Below, in pieces: positions 54,301 to 64,000 of a DNA stretch of 64,000 nt; positions within the stretch are counted from its first letter, which is position 1; the number at the start of each line of letters is the position of its first letter. The DNA is from Valencia hispanica (Eukaryota; Chordata; Actinopteri; Cyprinodontiformes; Valenciidae). The notes below the pieces were generated by a model. The model was not told the DNA's origin, did not search any database, and was given only the letters and a program-made list of their open reading frames with translations. The translations under genes were made by a program, and so were the position numbers. The stretch is from assembly GCA_963556495.2 (NCBI GenBank), contig OY747703.1, positions 30,342,796 through 30,406,795 of the forward strand. Reading direction: 5' to 3'.

Positions 54301-56600
54301 CCTAGGTTAACCACTGTATTCAGAAACAAGCACACAGAGTCTAGCTATTAACTAACGTCTCTCTGACAGCACATGGTATCAACCACGGACAGAAAGTCTG
54401 TTGAATATCCAACTTAAAACTGATTTTACAGCAGGAGTTTTACTGGACATTTGGAGGAAAGAAGGATTATCTAATCAAAACAGCTCCGACCTCTCCCCAA
54501 TCTACAGCTGGGTGTTAATGGGGGCAGCCAGGAGTTATTGGAGGACTGGTGCTACACCAGCAGCAGCACAAGTTTAGCTTTGGAACCAGTTTGGTGAAAA
54601 GGGGGTTGTTGGATTTGAATTGGTATTTTTGCTGAACCACTGCAAAGTGTTAATATTATCCCCAGTCAAGGAAAACATACAGGTAAACTTTAAAACTAAA
54701 TGTGCTATGTGTATTAATAATTTTGGTCTTAACTCTATGAGGAACATAATGTAAGACTGTAAAAGCAAAAGTATTAGATAGAAAACAACATACAAAGGTA
54801 GGCATAGAAGTGGATGGCAGTCATCTGCCACTCTCAGTCATAATATTGTTATTGCTTTGGATTTATTTTAAAGGTCACACTTAGTTGCTCCTTAACAGCC
54901 AAGAGCACTGAAGTGGTGCATAAGTAATGATTTAATTCAATTTGCAATTCACGATGGCACACAAGTTGATTTGGTGTTCAGTAACTGTTTCATAGCCAGT
55001 CTGGCACAGTGGATAACTTCAGACAAATACACAAAATTAATGGATCCCTCTGAAGATTATGAGGGCTGTGCAATTTAAGTGTTTTCTCCTGCAAGGAAAA
55101 TCAGGACACAAAACTGAAACACCAGTAAAGGGAAAAGGAAACATGGCCCTCAAATATAAGCAAGAGCAGGAAAGGCTGAATTTTAGAGAAGTGGACAGAC
55201 TGTAGCAAATGTCATTGTGCTAATGCTGAGAATTGTGACCCATTCTTTGAAAACCATATGCTTGTGTGCCTGCCTGCAGAGAAAGGAAACAAATATCCAC
55301 CCAGGGAACTCTGTATGAGGTATGTGCATGCTGGTTAGAATGGGCCGTGTTATTTGCAAAGTTACAGCTGAATTGTCAGAGCAGATAAAAATTAATGACT
55401 TTCCTCGATGAGGCTGAGCTCTCCAGCTTGGCGTTACAGTGCGTCACCACGAGCTGCAACACTTGCGCACATATATAGCCCGATTCCTCCACAGCAACGG
55501 ATGTGTGTGGGAGGACGACTGGAAAGCACTCTTATATTCATAAACATGCACTGTGTTCACACTCTAACTCATAATCAAATATCTTGTGGCAGACTTTGTT
55601 TCAAATAACATTTTAATACACAGAGAGGAGTGAAGAAAGAAAAAAGAAGAATTGGGAATCAGAGAAGTTATATTTTGTGTTCGTGTGAATATGGAGGTTT
55701 GTGTCCTAAACGTGCACACTTGCTCACGAAGAGGCAGGAAGAGCGATGCAAGGAAGGGACAGATAAATAAGAAAATTCATTAATTTTCTACTTGATCTTC
55801 AAATGCAAAATGTTTAATACAAATTGAGTTTTTTAATCAGGTTTTGTTGGTTGAGAGAACTGAGGGGCCACAAATGAAAATGGGTCTTAAATGTACAAGC
55901 ACTTGTGCTGTGTGAGTTTCCAGTGGTGTCATGGCTTCTTCAGTGTAACCTCACCTCTGGTGAACCGGTTCCTGATTTCATTAAGGCTTTTGTGGTCAAG
56001 GTCTATAATGCTATTAACCCCCTTAAAGCAATGGCGTCCTACTGAGGACTTATCAAATGCAGTTTGAAAAAAAAATCTTCAGAATTTAAAGAGAAGGAAA
56101 GGAAGCTAAAGTTGAAGGAAATACATTTCAGAGGTTTAAAGTGAAAAATTAAACAGGAAGAAAGATGGATATGAAGGTAATTGCTGGTGCTTATGTGAAA
56201 ACAAGAGTCACAAAAATTACTTGCAACAGAATGAAATGTGGCTATGTTTCATATCTGCAGTTGGCATTTTACATACACCCTGAATCGCCCTTGTTTTGTG
56301 CCATAATAAACAAGATCTCTTCTATCGATGCTGAGCTGCTTCACATAACATATTTTCCTTCTTACCTGCAGAAGAAGTATTCAAAGATGAAGAGAAATCT
56401 GAAGGCCACACTGACTGATGTTAACTTGAATGAGGGGGTTTACTTGCCCCACTCCACTGTTTTACTCATAACGCGCGATCAAAACATTAGGCCAGAGTAA
56501 CACAAGTGGACATTTAGAACTTACATGTGGTGTTATACTTTTTTTGTTGTAAAACCACTCCTAGCTGCTCTAATGCCGTGAACAACAGCTTCAACGTTTG
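54301..56600. other. No recognised gene; one 111-codon frame
   Basis: Mostly AT-rich. The plus-strand frame 56165-56500 (MDMKVIAGAYVKTR..., 111 codons) has no family motif, no hydrophobic segment and no clear neighbours. It may be chance. Confidence 0.45.
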
Positions 56601-56821
56601 TGAAACACGTTAAGATAATTTAATAGCTCCGCTCTGTTCTTCCTCTCTGTCTGTGAGAAACCACAAAGGAGAGGCACGAGCTTGAAACCTCCTTCGCTGG
56701 CGAGGGGGGAGGCAAATTTATGGAAAAAGCTCATTGGATCTGAAAGACTTCTATAGGAGGATCTTTGTTGACATCGTTGTGCGCATGCGCGGGCGGTTGG
56801 GTGACAAGAAAACAAACAAAA

Positions 56822-57616
56822 ATGGCAGGCGGTATAGAGGCAGTGAATGTTTTTAAGATAGTTAGCAGGCAAAATCCCCAATATATACACACTTTAATGT
56901 CTGAAGACAGGAAAATTTTTACAGAGAATCTTAAAATCTGCATTGGTGACAAAATCAAGATTATTCAAAGCCCATATGAAATCTGGAATGATCAAAAACG
57001 TTGGTCCAATTCGTCGGTGTCTTGGCCACAAATCTGGTGGGGAGACATTTATTTCTACCTAATAGGAAGCCCTGCGGGGGTGCACGGTGGCGCAGCTGGT
57101 AGAGCAGCTCACCTCACAGCTAGAAGGTCCTGGGTTCAATTACCGCCGGGGACGCTGTGTTTGTTCCCCCGCATCATCAGCACCCACACCTGGGTGGAAT
57201 AACATGATCCTTCCACGCGCTACATCCAGCTGGGGAAACCCCGCCCCATCAGATAAAAAGAAGGGCCTGCTCACTGTCCAAGCATTAAGAAGGCTTGAGT
57301 TTCAGTGTGGAGAGCGGAACCCGAGGACTGAACCTAGGTAGGAGCACTGGGTGATAAATAATGGGAAAAAACCCGTAGGAAAAAAAAAATTTATAGAAAA
57401 AAAAAGAAAGCCCTGGACCATTTACTCATGACAAATTAAAGGCTTTCAAAAGTCTGGAGGGCTACGATTACTTTATTTCAAGAATAGTTGGGCCAGTCTC
57501 TTCTACGAAACAGAAAGCTATGGTCCTCCTGAAAGCAGAGTCTCAGCGTGATTCACATCTCCCGTGGGTGATCGCTAAAGAGAACAGCGAAATCCTCACT
57601 GCGACTGCAAAGCTGG
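56822..57616 (+). pseudogene. SWIM/YqaJ-type repetitive gene, first exon, split by a SINE
   Basis: ATG at 56822 (MAGGIEAVNVFKIVSRQNPQ) leads through SWPQIWWGDIYFYLIGSP to the SINE at 57075. After it the reading resumes as GPFTHDKLKAFKSLEGYDYF, KAMVLLKAESQ and HLPWVIAKENSEILT. The final CDCKAG, the CxC half of a SWIM zinc finger, is in a shifted frame (57600-57614), followed by the donor CTGG|GTAAAT. Fish carry many copies of such genes, where a SWIM finger is followed by a YqaJ-type exonuclease domain in later exons. No later exon is seen here. The SINE and the frameshift make it inactive. Family call from memory of the LPDIxWPDIYxYL...PWV pattern. Confidence 0.55.
57075..57407 (+). mobile_element. 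tRNA-derived SINE (short form) in the SWIM-gene exon
   Basis: The head GGTGGCGCAGCTGGTAGAGC and B-box GGTTCAATTACC are nearly identical to 9483-9550, and the end (CTAGGTAGGAGCACTGGGTG) equals 9938-9957. The central block of the 9478 copy (GTGGAGTTTGCATG...) is absent. Target duplication AAGCCCTG at 57067-57074 and 57408-57415. Confidence 0.93.
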
Positions 57617-58985
57617 GTAAATCTTCATTGATCAGTACCCTTATTTATTTTTGGAAATGTAGAGTTGAATGAAGAGCTGCTGAGAGGATTGTTTCCTGTG
57701 AAACAGGAGCGGTCCATGGGGGAATGATGTTCTGAGCTAACAGTGGCTAGAAGCCACATCCGAAGCCTCACTGTTAGCTCCAGACACAGCTGCTGCTGAC
57801 TGACCAGCTATAACAGCTGGTTTCTCTGCTTCAATGACGGTCTTTTTAGATAACAGAGCCACCCTTTCCTGGATGTCGTTCACGTCAGGTTGTGTGGACA
57901 AAAAATAAATTAGCTTAAGATAAACAAATTAAGGTTTGTTTGATTGTGTATTTCACTGTGTTTTCCCTGAATTTGTAAGAATTAATTCTTCAATTGTTTG
58001 GGTATGAACAGTGTTTTTAAAGGTTTATGGCCGACTGACCGTAGTTTAAATCTTACAACAAGAGTTACTCCGTGTGACCGTAGTTTTCCTTTATACTTTG
58101 GTGCTAAGCTAAAGCCTGAGTGGCTATGAGCTACATTAGTTCCGGACGCTAGGCTTTTTCTGATATCTGTGGCCTGCTTTTGCACATAACAACACATAAA
58201 GATTGTATGAATTCAAAATACAAGTCGGCTTTAAAATAGATAGTTTAAATACAGAAAACTAATCGTTTAATTTGTTTTTGAAACCGCTTTCTTTGTATGT
58301 CAAAATACTAAATTAGATCAATCACTGCGGTGATCGATCCACTAAACAGAATCAATTCTCAAAAAGGTTATTGATTTCTAATTCAGCAAATGGTTTAGTG
58401 AAACATTATTTCCTCCAAAGATTTTTTTCTTCACCTCTGCTTTGTATTGTGAATTGGTGGTTGGAAAACAAACCAAAATGTACTAATTAGTCTTAAACTA
58501 ATTACAATAAGTTTAAACTAACTTAGCTTCACTCTCAAAACTCTTCAATACAAGCCTTGGTTTTTAAGCATACATATTCATACTGAACTGTGACATCTCA
58601 ATCAATTTATTATTACTGCTGGCTGCGCTCCATGCAGCTAGGTTAACTGACTAGCAAACAGCTGGTTTCTCTGCCTTATCGCTGGTCTTTCCAGACAACA
58701 AATTCACCCTTCCTTGGAGATCTAAAGATCGTTCAAGTAAGAATGTGTCTGGGTAGAGATTAATTAGCTTAGAATAAACAATCTAAGGATTGCTTTGATT
58801 GTTTCTACTTCTTTGCATATTTGTCCATTTTACTGTTCTACCTTTGGTAGTTAGGTTTATTATTAATTTTTCTCTTTTTCTTAGTAGTTTATTTGGGTGT
58901 TACCAGATTAGTGAGTTTGTTGATTAAAGCATTTTAACTGAAGGTTTGATTCTTTTTGTAACTGTTAGGTTATTTTAACTCACAG
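57617..58985. repeat. Unclassified dispersed repeat, copy 2 (inverted)
   Basis: 57850-58980 is a diverged inverse of 26600-27620. Within it, 57808-57960 and 58655-58812 are a direct repeat of each other (ACAGCTGGTTTCTCTGC..., TTAGCTTA.GATAAACAA). No coding motif is visible. Confidence 0.6.
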
Positions 58986-59028
58986 GTTTACCTAGAAAGA
59001 AAAGCACGCACAGAGAAGATGTGAAATG

Positions 59029-59440
59029 TGTTTGCTCAGCTGAGGGAGAATCATGCAGTAAAAGAAACTGACACACCAGTCGTTGTTCTGATCCAGCAGA
59101 GTCTCAAAGATGTTGAGACTTACAGCTTCTATTTATTCACACATGTGAACCGTTCCACCACACCCCCATTGTCCATTGTCTTATCTTATCACCATACAAC
59201 ACACAGCAGAACTGTTTCTAACACAATGGCACTTTGTAGGTTTGTTTGTTTGTTTGTAGGTGCATCCTGTTTGGACAGCATATTTTTGCAAAGTCAGCTC
59301 CTTATAAGCACATTTCCTTAAGAAGGTTCTTACCCCCACACTAAAAGTTACTTCCCCTAGTCTTGACACACAAAGTTCAACAAAAGAACAGACTATGTTC
59401 AACATAAGTAAAGACTGCATTTATCACATATTTTCCAACA
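59029..59440 (-). repeat. ERV-B 3' LTR
   Basis: In the minus sense it starts TGTTGGAAAATATG right after a purine tract and ends near AAACACA. TATAAGG (about 59303) and AATAAA (about 59132) are the promoter and polyadenylation signals in the right order. It bears no resemblance to the ERV-A LTR. The right-hand end is fixed by the tract; the left end and duplication are less sure. Confidence 0.7.
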
Positions 59441-59455
59441 TTTCCCCCCTGAAAT
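59441..59455 (-). promoter_or_regulatory. Polypurine tract of ERV-B
   Basis: In the minus sense TTTCAGGGGGGAAA, adjacent to the TG of the LTR. Confidence 0.8.
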
Positions 59456-59617
59456 GCAGTCTTAACAACTCCAGTAAAAGGAACAATAAAAAACATCCTT
59501 CATACAACGGCTACCTTAAAAGTAGTTTACATTGTAGAATTCATTAAAGTTAACTTAACAAACATACTCCTACTTCTCATCAGGTGTTTCTTCCTCACGC
59601 AGCTGCAACAGGGAATA

Positions 59618-60495
59618 TTAAACCATAGTATTGGTAAGCATTTTCGTCATCATGTGTTTAATACATGGTAGAATACAGGATACAAATAAGCAAAATAGAA
59701 TCAGAATGACAATAAAAGGCATTGCAAAGTTCAAAAGAACCTGATACCAACGTCCAGTAGTCAACCATAACATAAAGTCCCAGGGAGCATTTTGTAATTC
59801 TTGTGACTTCAGGAAATCAACAAGTCCTTGCACCTTGTCATGGATGAGAGTCCAATTATCATGTGTAGATGGGATGCAAGTACAATAATGTTCTCCAATC
59901 ACTGTACACACTTGGTGTTGCATTAGCATAGTTCTCATAGGCAATTTTTCAGGATCGTTTCCCATCAGATCAGACATTTCCGTAAGGATGACAGTGGTGT
60001 TTTCCAGGGACCACCAAACTTCGTTCATCCTCTTTGTCAGACCTGCAACTCCAACAGATGGAAACATGGTGTGGAAAATTCCTTTAGCATCACTGTAGAG
60101 CAGTTTATGCCCATCGTTGTCTGTAAAAGGAACGAACTCCTGTACCGGTGAGAAATCACTCTTCTTCAGCTCTGATGATGATGATACAAAACCATTCTCT
60201 GTATCATGATGGTTGCAGTCGAGCCAAACTGCAGGTACCACACCAGTCTTTAGGCAGGTAAAGGTAGAAAGTATATCCACACTTCCAAATGTAGCCATCA
60301 GGTGTTCCTGTTCCAAATTGTGAAACGTTTAGCAGTCAGATTAGCTACTTGATACCAGGCGTTCTTAAAAACGTAGTGGGTGTTAATTACAAATCTTTTA
60401 TCTCATGATGGGGTGGTGTTCGAATTCATCAGAAGCCATAACACTGCAAAGCTTAGCAATGTCAAACCAGATAATGTAATAATCTTCATGGTGTT
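59618..60495 (-). pseudogene. ERV-B env; transmembrane subunit frame intact
   Basis: The ATG at 60490 (minus) begins a hydrophobic leader (MKIITLSGLTLLSFAVLWLL) that soon meets a stop. After a frame change a 232-codon frame (60316-59618) is open to its stop. It has a central helix-prone region (VAGLTKRMNEVWWSLENTTV), then QHQVCTVIGEHYCTCIP, the counterpart of the retroviral disulfide loop CX6CC with the first of the paired Cys replaced by Tyr. WYQVLLNFAMPFIVILILF follows as a membrane anchor, with a short cytoplasmic tail. Env normally has 500-650 residues, so most of the surface subunit is lost. The open frame in an otherwise decayed provirus is unusual. Confidence 0.75.
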
Positions 60496-60689
60496 GGCAG
60501 AGAAAAACAACTGGATGAATAGCCCCTCTTTTCACAGAGTTTGACCACTAGGTGACAGGACTGCTTTTCTGCTGGGGTTTGAGACCAAAGGCCCTAGTGG
60601 TACCAATGCCCTTTGTAGCCCAGACTTCCTCCTGTCACACGTCTATTAATCCAATTGTCTCTGCAGTTTACAATGTGAAAGGTGAATCC

Positions 60690-61455
60690 AGGAAGGTCTT
60701 TCAGCAATCTTCACAGATGTGGGAGTTGCTAACAGAACTTGGAAAGGTCCTTCCCACTTTGGGCTTGTCCAATTCTTTTTCCTTGATGACTCTTATGAAT
60801 ACCCAATCTCCAGGCTTTATGGGGTTCTCAGGATCCTGTAACACAGAAGGAGATACAGGCAAACTATGTGCTCTTTGTACTTCTCTAGTCTGAATAATTT
60901 TCCTCATGTAATCAGCTAGGGTTAATTCTTCATCTGCTTTCTGTAGGTCTGGTGCAGTAATGGGAAATTTATATTGTCTACCATAAATTATCTCAAAAGG
61001 AGTTAATCCCTAATTTGTTGGGGTTATTCTCATACAGAGTTTAACTAAATCTAAGCATTCTAACCGTGGCCTTTTTGTTTCTTCCATACATTTTCTTAGC
61101 CTGCTTTTTATTGTCCCATTATTTCTTTCAACCAGACCTGTACTTTGAGGATGATAAGCACAATGATTTTTTAATGCTATTCCTAAATGTTTTGCCATGC
61201 CATGATTGGCAATGATTGTTTTGCATAACGCTTTTGCCACTGTTAGTGCATCATTTTTGGCTGTTGGAATAATTCCAACCCATGACTAGGCAGTATTTAT
61301 AGGAACCACTCTGTGTTAGTTCAATAAAGTCCATGTGTATAGTTTGGAAAGGCTGGTTTGGTTGGGGAAACTGGCCACGTTTTGGTCTCATGTTTCCCTG
61401 AGGATTGTGCTTTACACAAATAACACATAATCTACAAAAAATTTTAAGTAAGTTT
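60690..61455 (-). pseudogene. ERV-B integrase, near full length with breaks
   Basis: The minus strand shows the zinc-binding end (CVICVKHNPQGNMRPKRG, about 61380-61440) and the core with AKALCKTIIANHGMAKHLGI and CAYHPQSTGLVERNNGTIKS (61090-61240, including the catalytic Glu region). The linker FEIIYGRQYKFPITAP (about 60960-61005) and the C-terminal domain PIKPGDWVFIRVIK with GPFQVLLATPTSVK (60690-60840) follow. A stop at about 61008 and frame changes at 61240 and 60750 break it. The HHCC and first Asp positions are partly lost. It is the best-preserved pol part of ERV-B. Confidence 0.85.
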
Positions 61456-61539
61456 CTAGATTGTATGTTGTAAAGGGTTGTTGTATTATACTAACCATCC
61501 CCCCTGTTGACACATTGCACGGGCCATGGGTCAATAGCT

Positions 61540-62067
61540 TTAAGTAGTTTGTCACTAAAGATCACCATACCCTTGTTACCCCATTGTTGGCCAAATGCCA
61601 AGAAAACATGTAAAGTTCAATTTGGATCTACTGTTATGAGTATTTCATCTTCATCTGATTACAAACTTCAGTTAAAACTTTATTCTCCTCTTTCCAAGTA
61701 GAACAATTCTTTGGTAGGTGTCTCATTTCAAGAGTTTTATGAAAATCTACAATTTGGATTATTAATTTATCCCCTACAGAGAACATGCCCAACTTCAAGT
61801 GAAATAGGAAATCTCTTCCTAACAAATTAGAAAATAATCTCTAGATTTTATGATTATCACAACAGGTTTTCCCTGTAGCCAAATCTATTATTTTAATTTC
61901 ATTTTTCTAACAACTCAACCTCAGTTTTTTAAAGTGGAAAACAAAATTCCACCAAATTCATAATTTTTTCCCATTGGACTTTAATAACTTAATCCAATTT
62001 TATTATTCAGTTAATCAGCAACTAATATTTCCATAATGAAACATCACATCTTTAACCCTTATTCATT

Positions 62068-62112
<45 letters not shown>

Positions 62113-63585
62113 TTCTACAAATTAGCCTATTATTATGATTACATGTGGAACTAATATTGAATTTCGGAGTGCGTTACTACATTCTTTACTACGATAATCC
62201 CATAACAAACATTTCTTCTCTTATTTGCAATCTCTAACCCAGCACATTACAAGATTGTTTCCTTTCAACATGTATCTTATCTGTCATTAAAATGTTAGAA
62301 GCAAACATCTGAAACTGCCACTTGTTACAAAGAATAAATTCATGTAGCCACCCAGCTGTCACTTCCCCACAGGACCTGTAGACATCCGTCTAAATTTCAA
62401 AATAAAATCACTCTGCTCATAATCCGTCATTTTAAACCATTTCTTTTATACTATATGAGAGATCTCACAGACATCCCATGAATATCATTAAAAATATTAG
62501 CTAAGTTTTTTCTTATTATTATTATTATAGAGTAACAGTTGCTGCTGCACTTAAGAAATCCCAACCTTATGTATTGAGCTGCACTCAGCTAAAACATCCC
62601 CCTCATTATCAGCTAGCAGGAGAGGTGTTTTCCTCCTCTTCTGCCTTGGCAGTTGATAACCTTTAACAATTTTGAAACGCATGATGAATCTGGTTTCAAA
62701 CAAGTCTTCCTCAGGAGGTCCATTTCACCGATTTCTGTCACAACCCATCACAGTTGGTTTGTTTATTAAGTGAACAACTAACGACCCATTGTTGAGGGAC
62801 AGAAGGGTGTTGTTTATTATCAGAACAGCCCTTCCTTGAGGGGAAGGGGAAAGGTGGTCGGTTGTTTAAGATAATTCATTTAGATCACAATAAAGTTTAC
62901 CTTACTCTTCATAGGATTTGTTAAAATATGTCAGTGAGTTTTCTCTTATTTTATTTTTCTTTCGGCGGAACTTTAGGAGAAAACAAAGTTTAAAACGTTT
63001 TTTTTCATCCTCCCGGTTGCTAAAAAACACATCTGCTTCATACATTAACCCTCCTTTTTTCCCTGTTTGTTTGAGACGCCAAATGTCTAATTTTTCAATT
63101 TTCATCTTTTAGTTTTATTTTATATCGCAACTACCAAGAAGTACACGAAATTACTCAGTCAATCGTCCTTCAAATTCATAATCTTTATTTTAAAGAAATG
63201 TATTGTCCTTCCTCTTACAAAAATTTTTTACATCTCCTTTAAAATCTTCTTTGCTATTTTTCCCCATATTTCAATAAGTTACATTTTACTGTTTTCATTT
63301 TTAAATATTTATCATTCTCATGTTAAGGAAGTAAATTCAACTTTTATTTCTCTTTTATCTGATCTATTTATCTTATCACAGTGTTATTTACTCAATTTTC
63401 AAACCATGAGACTCCGTTCAGCCTACAGCTGTTTCACCATAGAAATCTCCATTCACACACACACACACAGTCACACAACCGGTTTATCACACATTAAGAT
63501 AATTATGTATTTATTATCATGCTTTTTCATTACTAGTATTATTATTTAGACATTATTTATCATTAGGCCTATTTCTAATGAAGAT
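61540..63585 (-). other. ERV-B protease remnant and upstream region shared with ERV-A
   Basis: 61634-61825 reads MLGRDFLFHLKLGMFSVGDK, the protease end, as in ERV-A. From there to 63585 the sequence follows ERV-A 44680-46915 with substitutions and indels, including the CA microsatellite (63453-63468). RT and RNase H are absent here too. No gag motif. Confidence 0.75.
62068..62110. repeat. (TA)n microsatellite inside ERV-B
   Basis: A pure TA run that is absent at the matching place in ERV-A (about 45200), so it arose or expanded after the copies parted. Confidence 0.95.
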
Positions 63586-64000
63586 CCCCTGTTGAAAGGG
63601 CAGGTTCTACAGTTCTTTTCCAGTCTTGATCAAGTTTTATCAATTTTATCACTGTAATTATTAAAATTAGAGTAATAATAAGGAGTATTATGAGGAACGT
63701 TCCTTTGGGAATTTAAAATCGGACTTAGTTTATTCTCCTATTTCATCTTATTTTATCTTTTATCTAGAGGAATGAAAAATTTTAGTGATCGTATAGTCTT
63801 ATATTCCGGTTTTGTGAACCCCTGTTTTGAGTCAATAGACTTCTCTAATCTAAGAACGGTACAAATCCTGGATCCACACAGGACGTCCCTTGAATGCCTT
63901 TCTCTCCGTACATTAACACCGTCAGGTTTCAGGAGGAAATGGCATACATAAGGATTATGTCGTGTGCCTACTTAACTTACACCAACCTAGGGTCGGTACT
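63586..64000. other. Unidentified sequence at the window edge
   Basis: The similarity to ERV-A stops at about 63585. The rest carries no recognised motif and may be another part of ERV-B, another insertion, or flank. Confidence 0.4.

Overview
The window looks like gene-poor, AT-rich nuclear DNA from a ray-finned (teleost) fish. The evidence is the mix of mobile elements: two Tc1 transposons of fish type, L1 with a GC-rich 3' UTR, an I-clade (Nimb-like) LINE, a Ngaro/DIRS tyrosine-recombinase retrotransposon, PIF/Harbinger, piggyBac, hAT, a Kolobok-type MITE, an IS3EU-type element, tRNA-derived SINEs and three endogenous retroviruses (ERVs). There is no operon organisation, rRNA, CRISPR array or true tRNA gene. 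I recognise no ordinary single-copy host gene; every convincing coding stretch belongs to a mobile element or a repeat-amplified gene family. The species cannot be named from this sequence.

Layout. 0.4-1.2 kb: L1 ORF1 relic (-). 2.3-3.8 kb: a TIR-type MITE, then a Tc1 pseudogene (+). 5.9-7.4 kb: retroposon and MITE debris with a fragment of a SAM-domain-like repetitive gene (-). 8.2-15.2 kb: ERV-1 (+), with a Lys-tRNA-like primer site, gag, protease, RT, RNase H and integrase, all broken. It is interrupted by a SINE in gag (15-bp target duplication) and a Kolobok-type MITE in pol (TTAA duplication), and is cut off inside integrase. 15.3-15.9 kb: another SINE and a hAT relic. 16.5-24.05 kb: a Ngaro element (-) split by a 5.7-kb L1 insertion flanked by TGATCAGT; the L1 itself carries a piggyBac relic and a 626-bp solo LTR. 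24.3-34.5 kb: mostly non-coding repeats, including an ERV-A-type LTR piece, a diverged dispersed repeat (26.6-28.1 kb) and an L2-like LINE fragment. 34.7-35.4 kb: a short IS3EU-type element with 6-bp duplication. 35.6-36.7 kb: a second, internally deleted Tc1.

39.6-50.0 kb: a PIF/Harbinger transposon with its two genes, a spliced MADF/BESS protein gene (+) and a transposase fragment (-), facing each other. A 7.6-kb provirus (ERV-A, -) with two LTRs, a Trp-tRNA primer site and a GTAT target duplication sits on the splice donor of MADF exon 2. A pogo/Tigger-like MITE lies downstream in the MADF gene. 50.6-53.7 kb: I-clade LINE (-), split by a retroposon-tail repeat. 56.8-57.6 kb: a SWIM/YqaJ-type repetitive gene exon split by a SINE of the same family as the one in ERV-1. 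57.8-59.0 kb: an inverted partner of the 26.6-kb repeat. 59.0-63.6 kb: ERV-B (-), sharing about 2.2 kb of internal sequence with ERV-A but carrying a different LTR, an intact env transmembrane-subunit reading frame and a near-complete integrase.

The genes do not act as a cellular pathway. The informative structure is the insertion order: elements inside elements, several dated relative to each other by exact target duplications. The observations most worth checking are the IS3EU-type element, the provirus at the splice donor, the preserved env frame of ERV-B and the LTR swap between ERV-A and ERV-B.
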